Shown in pieces: positions 56,699-64,000 of a DNA stretch of 64,000 nucleotides. The stretch lies in assembly GCA_035771165.1 (NCBI GenBank), contig JAWNZC010000406.1, positions 3,939,501 to 4,003,500 on the forward strand. Reading direction: 5' to 3'. The notes beneath the pieces are model-generated. The model was not told the origin of the DNA and made no database searches. It worked only from the letters and a program-made list of their open reading frames with translations. Within the stretch, counting starts at the first letter, position 1. Each line of letters starts with the position of its first letter. The stretch comes from Paragorgia papillata. Taxonomy: Eukaryota > Cnidaria > Anthozoa > Scleralcyonacea > Coralliidae. Made by a program: the position numbers and the translations under genes.

Positions 56699-58782
56699 TA
56701 GTCTTGATTAGTAGTTATTCGATCGAGGTAGAGCGGTGTGTGAAGTTGTGAAGATTGGGCATTTCTTGACAAATAATCTACTCCTTGGAATGGTGTCTGA
56801 GATGCTTGAACAGCTGTGGCCATTGGTGGTCTGCAGTACAAAAGTTACTATCTCTTACAGTAGATGTAGATATTAAATGATTAGAAAATTACTCGGAGCC
56901 GCTGGCGACAAACTGTGAGAAATGCTTGTTGTTGGTATAACTTTCAATGAGTCCGATGTAAATGACTTCGTTAAAACGTCAGATGCTTCAAATTCGCAGC
57001 AATTATATACATATTGCTCCCAAGGGAACCAGTAAGTGTTGTCGGTTGGTCGCTAAAACAAAGAGTGGATTATGTTTATTGCCTATACCTGACAATGTTG
57101 ATGAAAATCTAGCCAATATGTACACAATCAAGACAACTGCAGGTAGCTAACCGCCTTAGACTGTCAATAAGGAAGCGGTATATCAATTTTGCGATTTAAA
57201 GAAGTCGCCGCGGTTAACTGACTATATACTTTATATACTTGGAGATGGTTTTGTGAACTCCGACTATTGTAAATGCCCCAGTACTGCCAAACTGATTGTA
57301 TATAGTTTGTGTCTATTCGAATGAGTTAGCATTAGTCTTGAGCTTATATCATGTATATGATTTATGCCAATTCTGAAGAACTCAAGTGACCTGCAGAATA
57401 AGAGTACAGTAGAAGTACAATAGAATATAACTATTTCGAATGATTATTATGGGACAGTTGAACTTGGGTGGAGAATAATATTAAGGTGTTACTCCGAGTG
57501 ACGAACCATACCGTACAAGCTAGCATATAGAGAAAGCTTTACTTGGCCCGGCTTGGGATTCGAACCCGCGAAATTCGGTTTACTAGTCCAAAGCTCTACC
57601 AACTGAGCTACAGGTCAAGTTGGGAGCTGAAGGTCGAATGATAGAACTATATAGAAGTTACAATCGCAAGTGAAGTGCCGCCTCAAATGGGACGAAAACC
57701 TTTTAGCCTAGCTACTCCGCAGGCAACTCTAGCTGTGCAGTCTGTGGCCAAAGTGACACGGCCCCCTTTCCCTTGGCCGCTCCACCTGAGTTTGCCCACT
57801 CCATCCCGAGCAGACCCTAATTTCTAAACCAAGCATCACGAGCAACTGTTACCGACCTCTTTCAGAGAGTCAACGTCGTCTCGAAGACGTGAAAACGCTC
57901 AAAGTGGCGTTGAATAAAGTACAAACATTGTGATAGGATAGGGACTAAAAATATTCATTCCCTTTGTTTTCCAAGAAGGATTATTTCAGTTGTAATTGAA
58001 AGGCGTCGTCAGCCACCCGCAGACGTTAATATTTACAAATGTTAGCTTAATCCTATAAGCTGACCTCATTGTTCAAATAAATTTTCCAATATAATTGCAT
58101 GTCATGTTTAAACAAAACGAAATTGAGCTGACTTTTTATTCAGTATATATAGACCTTTGCACATGACGTCAACGGACGGTGGATCTGGAGGACACTGAAG
58201 TAAAACTGAGTTCCGCCGTTCAACAGAGCAACTTAGAAGCATTTGTCCTCCACCAAGGGAATAAGTGCAAAGATTCTATTGAACATTATCTTAAATTTTT
58301 GACATCGAACTATAAAGAGTATTAAATTGGCGGCTATAGACCTTTTGCAATAACGTTAAAACGCTCGATCTGGAAGGCAACTTCAAAGTCCCAAGCAAAT
58401 TATTAATCAAAATTTCATTGTTTGGAAGCATTTGTCGTCCACCAAGGCCGAATAATTAGTGCAAGTTGTCTATTTATGAAAATAAGGGACTATAATAAGT
58501 CACATGGTCTACCGAAACTGTTATTATTGGTGGTTTGCAATCAATTCATTGAGATTTAGAAGACAAAGATACGGCGGCCATGTTGGAGGAGTTGTTGTTA
58601 AAGTTCCTCCAACATGCCTGCCATGACGTCAAGTGCATACAAACCAAGAATAATTCTTATACGCATGTAGCTTATATGGTGGAAGTTATTTTACCTTGCT
58701 TCTTTGTAAAAAAAGGGTCGGATGGTGGGATGCTCAAATCTCCCGACTTTGCTTAATCGTTGACAACCTTCATTTAGGCCAG
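56699..58782 (-). CDS. Two possible exons of an unrecognised minus-strand gene
   Basis: Exon 58695-58782 (GRFEHPTIRPFFYKEA) and exon 56699-56830 (PPMATAVQASQTPFQGVDYL, SSQLHTPLYLDRITTNQD) join in phase (AG|A gives Arg), with donors GTAAAA and GTAAGT and acceptors CAG. The peptide style matches the 45-51 kb gene, so these may be its upstream exons. However, exon 56699 ends TA before the donor; joining it directly to the microexon at 50881, which starts with G, would create TAG. Either an exon between them is missing or translation ends at TAG (56698-56700). The start of exon 58782 is uncertain. Confidence 0.4.
57542..57619 (-). tRNA. tRNA-like sequence, anticodon region like tRNA-Thr(AGT); probably a pseudogene
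   Basis: The minus strand has an A-box-like TAGCTCAGTTGGTAGAGC, anticodon loop CTAGTAA and B box GGTTCGAATCC. The possible acceptor pair CTTGACC/GGCCAAG has one A-C mismatch, but spacing before the D arm is two bases too long and the T stem is only three pairs. It looks like a degraded tRNA or a tRNA-derived repeat. Confidence 0.4.
58150..58500 (+). repeat. Two related segments starting TATAGACCTTT
   Basis: TATAGACCTTTGCACATGAC near 58147 and TATAGACCTTTTGCAATAAC near 58335 lead into similar blocks, GGATCTGGAGGACA / CGATCTGGAAGGCA and AGAAGCATTTGTCCTCCACC / GGAAGCATTTGTCGTCCACC. A diverged direct duplication. Confidence 0.65.
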
Positions 58783-58894
58783 CTGTTACTGTTGGTGTTG
58801 TACTATATATAGAACTCTTGACGATAGTCTATTAGTTGCAAAAACTAATGTAAAAACTTCTCAGTTTGCTGCAGATCTTGCAACTCTTTCAAGC

Positions 58895-59080
58895 CTAGTA
58901 TTTTACTCTGGCTAACGCCAGCTATAGACGATTTTAATTTACTCGTCATTGGGAGGCGTTTGAAAGGTTTAAAATCTCAATTAACCCTGAATCCCCTTTC
59001 AGTATTTTAAACTCTGGACAACGCCAGACGATTTTACTCGTCCTCGGGAGGCCTCTCGGGTTGAAAGGGTTAAGACCAAT
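58895..59080 (+). repeat. AACCCTTT dispersed repeat, two tandem copies
   Basis: TTTACTCTGGCTAACGCCAG and AAACTCTGGACAACGCCAGA each continue ACGATTTTA-CTCGTC-GGGAGGC, and the block ends TTGAAAGGGTTAA. Relatives lie at 41925, 50700 and 53750. Confidence 0.7.
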
Positions 59081-59339
59081 ATTATTAAAATGATTGGCTA
59101 GAATAAATCGTTATATACTATATATAACTAGTTGTTTACGTTAACTTTTTAAACTGAACCGGCGCCCCTGCCAGTTCATGTGTACAAAAGTAGGTCACCT
59201 GTTGCGGCCTGCTGTTACAGTTGCTGCCAGTGCTCTCCATCCTATCGAAGAAAAACTCTGCACAACTGCTGTTACCACGAACGCCGTTTTATCTTATAAT
59301 ATGGTTATATGGATATAAGGCTCACATGCAATTATGTAA

Positions 59340-59435
59340 TAGATACAGCATGAGCAGCCGATCTGTATCTGATTTACAAGGCGAGCCGTAGTAAATCAGA
59401 TACAGATCGGCTGCGAATGCTGTATCTTTCTTAAA
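59340..59435. repeat. Hairpin AGCCGATCTGTATCTGATTTAC
   Basis: GCAGCCGATCTGTATCTGAT is mirrored by ATCAGATACAGATCGGCTGC around AAGGCGAGCCG. A MITE-C-like terminus (CCTCATGAATTATTAATGAG) is at 59588. Confidence 0.7.
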
Positions 59436-59658
59436 ATACAAATGCATCTAAGTAATCAAGTTCACCAACTATTTTAGCGATATACTCTATTTTAGCCGAG
59501 AAAATCGAAGCTAAAGTTTATGTAAATCAGGACGATTCTGTATCCGATTTACAACCTCTGCTACGGTATTGATTTCTTTTGTGTTTTCCTCATGAATTAT
59601 TAATGAGTCTTTTAAGTAGTGTTTAATAAACGAGCAGCAGTGTTTAATTATCAGGTTA

Positions 59659-59986
59659 AGGGGCCGAATACATGGGGAAATTTCAGCCCGGGCTGAGATT
59701 TCAGCCCGGCTACTGGGGGATGGAAATGAGGGAGTGAATGTTTTGAATGAGAAACACGAAGTGTGAAATACAGAAAGTGCCTTGTGAAAAGCGATAAAGA
59801 AGGAATAAATATGGTTTATTTGAAATACACATCTAAATATGTGTGTTTTATGCTCCATGTTTGTGACAACTTGGCTGATTTCCACACTTCGTGTTTCTTA
59901 TTCAGATCATTCTCCTCTTTCCCATAACTCAGCAGCCGTGCTGAAATCTCAGCCCGGGCTGAAATTTCCCCATGTATTCGGCCCCT
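59659..59986. mobile_element. MITE AGGGGCCGAATACATGGGGA, TA duplication
   Basis: Ends AGGGGCCGAATACATGGGGA and the exact complement, continuing through CAGCCCGGGCTGA on both sides for about 45 bp, flanked by TA. A second inner pair (GAATGAGAAACACGAAGTG with CACTTCGTGTTTCTTATTC) lies deeper. Confidence 0.8.
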
Positions 59987-60091
59987 TAGAAGCCGGAGTG
60001 GTTTTTGACCTGATAAAACACGTGATGTGAGTTTCAAAAACGTGATGCGCGCTTCAAAAACGTTTCGTTGTTGGTTGTTAATATGTTCATT

Positions 60092-60770
60092 AGGTCTACG
60101 CTAAACGTCGCACAATTTAATTCGAATTACCGTAGAATTCCGAAAGTAACCGTCCCCCGAAAGTAACGTTGAATTTGTGACACTTCTAAAATTTTCCGAA
60201 AGTAGCGCCTCCCCCCAAAAAAAAATGTAGCGGCCCCCAAAAGTAGCGGCCCCTTCGAATGTGGCGCATTTTTTTAATGTTTCAAATACATGTTTATCCA
60301 ACAAAAAAGTAATGTTCGTATTAAAACTTAACAATCAACTTAAAGCTAGTAATTATATATGTTTTTTCAAAGTTACATGAAAATAGGAAAGTAGCGGCAT
60401 GAAAATAGAAAGTAGCGGCACCACGGAAGTAGTGGCCCCCCAAAAGTAGCGGCACCATAAAAGTAGTGGCCCCCGAAAGTAGTGGGCCCCCCGAAAGTAG
60501 CGGCACCACGAAAGTAGTGGCCGCCCGAAAGTAGCGGCACCATGAAAGTAGTGGGCCCCCGAAAGTAGCGGCACCACGAAAGTAGCGGGCCCCAAGGGCT
60601 GTTAAATCCGAAAGTAATGGGGGCCGTTATTTCGGAATTCTACGGTAACTTCGTCGGTAATGCGACGTAAATGCGACGTCGAGTCAAACGTCGAATTTCA
60701 GTCGAGTGTTTTACTTGGACGCCTTGAGCCTGAAAATAATTCCTTCAAAACATGGTGCCGAATTGTCAGT
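60092..60770 (+). mobile_element. Harbinger-like MITE copy 3, truncated and interrupted
   Basis: Left end CTACGCTAAACGTCGCACAA, then TTCGAATTA, a nested insertion (60130-60645), and TAACTTCGTCGGTAATGCGA onward matching copy 1 until about 60770, where the right end is lost. Confidence 0.75.
60130..60645. mobile_element. Nested TA-target element rich in CCGAAAGTAGCGG
   Basis: TIRs CCGTAGAATTCCGAAA and TTTCGGAATTCTACGG, flanked by TA (60128-60129 and 60646-60647). The interior is a degenerate array of GAAAGTAGCGGCACCA / GAAAGTAGTGGCCCCC units. The intact site exists in copy 1 at about 2376-2392 (TTCGAATTAACTTCGTCGG), confirming the TA duplication. Confidence 0.85.
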
Positions 60771-62401
60771 ATTCTTTATATAAAACTGCATGTCCACCAT
60801 TAGTATTCTTTATATACAATTGCCTGTGCATTAGTATTCTTTCTGATGTCACGCATAAAAATTGGCATAAAATCACCGACTCGAATTATTAATGAGTTTT
60901 TTAAACACAAATGAAAATATTTATTATTTACTCCAGTGGTTGGCACTTTCTTGCCATGCGGCGGGCCCATGAGTGAAGAAGCGTTATCACTCATGAAGCC
61001 ATGACCAGCTAGCTACCAGCAAAAAATATTCCGCTTTATATTCCTATATTTACTGTTGGGAAAAGTATAATAATAGATAGAGAATAATACACTGCTGTAC
61101 ATTGCATACAATAAATAGAGAATAATACACTGCTGTGCAGAAATATGAAATTTCTTTTGAGTGTTGACAAGACTATCTCACAAGTGAGCAAAGCAAACGA
61201 GTGACATGTTCAACACGATAAATAATTTCATATTTCCAAACATTTCTGTTTATTATATATGTAAAAAAAATAGTCCTATTGCTCCACAAAAATAGAGCAG
61301 TATACTCCAATGCGTTTCATATGATAATCACACATGTGAGATTATCAATTTTTATTAGTCGTGGGAAATACATAGTTTCCTACTGTACGAAGTATAGTGG
61401 GAAAGTATAGTAGGAAAGTATATTCATTACGTCAAGTGGTAGTATTCCCAGGAGGAGGGCGTGTCAGAAACAAGTGTATAAAAGAAGTCGTTTTCCAGAT
61501 GAAGCATCTCGGTCAGTCAGTAGGCAGCTCAAATTTGAACATTGAAACTAGGAATCACAACGTTTTGATTTACTATTTGCTGAGCGGGCAGTGAGCTGGT
61601 TATCTTGGTCCCGCCCAGATTTCCTGGCCACCTCGGTGGAAGGTTTTTATCTGGCCTCCCTGATACCAGCTATTGCGCAGATCGGAGTGGCGCATTGATT
61701 AGGACTGAAGCGAATTAACACTAATTATGAACTTTCAGCAATCCTGATAGTCGAAAGACATTTCTTGCTACTCAATTTATAACTAACGGTTGTAAATACG
61801 ATTCGGAATTATCGATAGTTACAATAAAGAGCTGTCGTCTACTACACTGGACCACAGCAAGGTTTATCCAACAGTTCTTGTCGTGCCGTCTATTGCGTCC
61901 AATAGCAACGAAATTGATAAACTACTCTTTTTATATAATAGAAAACTGCTCTTTTTATATAATAGAAATAAAGCTTTATTTTAAATTCTAAATTATCTAA
62001 TTAGTAAGTCGAATAAATGTCAATCAACTAGAATATAGAAAAGTCATTTATTTTCTTCATTTTCTCTACGAAAAATATAAAGCACACACATAGGCGTAGC
62101 AAGCGGGGGGCAGGGGGGGGGGCAATTGCTCTCCCAAACTATTTGAAAAAGGAAAATTCGAGCACTTTCTGCTAGGAATTTTGGGCAACTTCGACATGTA
62201 TTGCTGTGAAATATTCAAGAAAAATTCATACGTTAAGCTAAGACTGAAAAATACGGCTTAAAATTCACTATTTAACCCTAAATATTTTGGCCATAAATCT
62301 CAGCCTCCCCTCCCCCCCAGAATTGGGCCGCTACACCTGTGAGCCCACAAATTAATTTAGACCAACGACATTTCTGCACGAAGTAATTAATTTTAACTTG
62401 T
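60771..62401. other. Intergenic, mostly unassigned
   Basis: Includes a triple TTAGTATTCTTTATATA direct repeat (60765-60840), an imperfect inverted pair around 61139-61250 (CAGAAATATGAAATT with AATTTCATATTTCC) and a C-rich run near 62305. No gene recognised. Confidence 0.4.
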
Positions 62402-62572
62402 TCATTCTAATTCTAGAACATTGGTCTCGGTAATGTTAAGACTTGGATTGCTTATGAGCCAGTCCGCTGGCTTCTTTTTTTGAATATTTAGCGCAATTCT
62501 TGGAATTACACTGGGATATTGCTTATTGAACTCGCTTATGACGTCGTGTCTTGAAAACCACGTGTTTCGTGT
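62402..62572 (-). CDS. Possible terminal exon, unrecognised protein
   Basis: After a good acceptor (TTTTTTCATTCTTTGCAG) the minus strand reads 56 codons to TGA at 62402: NTWFSRHDVISEFNKQYPSV, IPRIALNIQKKKPADWLI, ending NVLELE. Composition looks coding and phase 0 is clean, but upstream exons would lie past or near the window end and no family is recognised. Confidence 0.4.
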   Translation of the reverse strand, partial: TRNTWFSRHDVISEFNKQYPSVIPRIALNIQKKKPADWLISNPSLNITETNVLELE

Positions 62573-62689
62573 CTGCAAAGAATGAAAAAATAATATGTAA
62601 CAAAATGAATGCTTCAAGAACAGGAAATAATCTGGATTGTTATATACCAAAGACTTTCGTTTGTCAATAATGAAATCCTATTGGTCAAA

Positions 62690-62832
62690 TCATGGTCACG
62701 TGTTGTTCAACAAACTCAATGTTTCTTTCTGCCGAGGGAAACATTGCACTGTTTCCCTCTGACGTCAACAATGAAGAGGGAAACAGTGCAATGTTTCCCT
62801 CTGACGTCGCTTTAATCATGCGTTGTTCACGT
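62690..62832. mobile_element. Palindromic MITE GAGGGAAACATTGCACTG
   Basis: CACGTGTTGTTCAACAAACT ... GCGTTGTTCACGTG ends, with inner GAGGGAAACATTGCACTGTT and AACAGTGCAATGTTTCCCTC perfectly inverted around TGACGTCAACAATGAAG. Confidence 0.75.
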
Positions 62833-63184
62833 GAATACACGATTATTGCATCAGATCAAGAACTTTGGACTCTTCGGGCATTTTGAAAACAAGAGCTTGT
62901 TTCGAGCTTGTTTGGTACGAAATAGTCCATTTTCCGAAAAAAAGAATTTCTATACATATCTTCAAAGAAGGTTTAAAAAACACTTGGAGAAATTTAAAGC
63001 TGTTAGTGTTGAGTCTGGTGTACTTGTTTAGTTGAATGACTTGAATTGAAATCACGAAGACAAAGTCAAAGTGTTTTGGTAAGCTTAAGTCTTTTCGCCA
63101 TTTGCAAGTTTTGAGACAGTTTTGTATTTTGTATTTTAAAAGTCTTTGCTATATAACAAAACGCTTGTTGACTTTTGCCTGGAG

Positions 63185-63300
63185 AAACATCGAGTTTTAC
63201 GGACCCGAAGGCTTCAATGTCACCCGAGGGCTAAAGCCCTTCGGGTCCGTAAAGACTCGAAGTCTTCGGGTCCGTAAAACTCCATGTTTCCCTCGGCGCC
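63185..63300. repeat. GGACCCGAAG inverted/direct repeat
   Basis: GAAACATCGAGTTTTACGGA and TCCGTAAAACTCCATGTTTC are inverted; CTTCGGGTCCGTAAA occurs twice directly between them. It shares the GGGAAACAT theme with the MITE at 62690 and may be its other half. Confidence 0.65.
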
Positions 63301-64000
63301 ATTCAACAAGTGTATAATGGATTTATTAGCTTTAGATTTATTAAAAACAAGACGCCTGGGTCAGGCGTTCACTCGGGCTACTGTCAAAGTGCGGAGGTCT
63401 CCTCCGCAGAGTGGGAGTGGGCCAAAGAAGATCAGATCGAAGGCTGAATGTAGTGCGTACTTCACACTGGTAAACATATTTATGATCAAGACAGTTGTCA
63501 GCCACATCTGTTACACTATAAAGTCAGCCAGTCAGTTTCGAAATCTACCAACAGCGTGCAAGAACACCTTGATCAAAAGCAAAGCTGTTCAACTTTTTGT
63601 CCAAGTTACTAAAAGCGAAAGGAGCAAAGAACCTGCAACATGTCTCACGGCCTCACTCAGTCAAATGGCTAATTAAAAACTGACACGTGCAAAACCCTAG
63701 ACTCGGCCTATCATAGGTAGCCCGAGTAATTAAAAATAGAATTACTGCGATTTTCGGTTGAGCTTGGAGATAGATAGTTTTATTTAAAAGTTTGATCATT
63801 GAAACGCACAAGTTGCCAAGGGAAATTCGAAACGTTGTCATGTGAGAATCTAAATGTTGTCATGGGCAAATTTAAAAGTTTGGGCAACGCCTTAATTTAT
63901 ATTGGTCGAAATGCGCAAACATTCAAATTTCCCATGGGAACGTGTCAAATGGTGAAACGATCAAACTTTTCAATAAACTGAAAATCGCTCAACTGAAAAT
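63301..64000. other. Window end, no gene recognised
   Basis: A 130-codon open frame (63284-63676, plus) has no identifiable motif. Two inverted phrases, TTTTCGGTTGAGC (63752) and AAATCGCTCAACTGAAAAT (63982), suggest another TIR element from 63750 to the window end. Confidence 0.3.

Noticed and set aside
63284..63676. 130-codon plus-strand open frame
   Set aside because: Starts inside an inverted repeat and shows no known motif.

Overview
This is eukaryotic, metazoan DNA. Genes are split by GT-AG introns, intergenic DNA and introns are AT-rich, and most of the sequence is short terminal-inverted-repeat (TIR) elements, micro/minisatellites and broken retroelements. There are no bacterial-style operons. 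A cGAS-like (Mab-21) receptor fused to ankyrin repeats, a SAMD3-like gene, Penelope-like GIY-YIG fragments and CR1/L2-type LINE tails together suggest a marine invertebrate, most likely a cnidarian (anthozoan). This is inference; no species-diagnostic sequence was recognised.

Layout. (1) 1-6.8 kb: the last three exons (+ strand) of a methionine synthase reductase-like gene; its introns hold several TIR elements and an inverted Penelope-like fragment. (2) 6.8-13.8 kb: repeats only, including a palindromic TTTCATATATGAAA array and two inverted copies of a hairpin-ended element. (3) 13.8-16.4 kb: an apparently single-exon 884-aa gene with N-terminal ankyrin repeats and a C-terminal Mab-21/cGAS-like nucleotidyltransferase whose catalytic residues are all present. 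A 493-bp MITE with a 9-bp target duplication sits two bases after its stop codon. (4) 17.0-22.1 kb: a 5-kb foldback-like element (identical ends, TA duplication, tandem AAGAAATATTTCTTA-type arms) enclosing a five-exon, 257-aa SAMD3-like gene. (5) 22.8-25.6 kb: a LINE 3-prime end interrupted by a 2.3-kb hAT-like element. (6) 26.9-31.7 kb: a three-exon minus-strand FAD-dependent aldonolactone oxidase-family gene; intron 1 carries a large 14-bp minisatellite. (7) 31.7-45.3 kb: repeats, LINE fragments and a 21-bp minisatellite with a 14-unit higher-order period. (8) 45.3-50.9 kb: the last four exons (minus strand) of an unrecognised gene, with less certain exons near 56.7, 58.7 and 62.4 kb. (9) 51-64 kb: a repeat-rich tail with several datable nested insertions.

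The genes do not form an obvious pathway. The most interesting pieces are the ankyrin-cGLR fusion, a candidate nucleic-acid or ligand sensor making a nucleotide second messenger, and the element immediately downstream that carries a SAMD3-like gene with no visible transposase. The rest is mainly a record of repeated mobile-element invasion. All homology calls come from recognising sequence by eye; no search was run.
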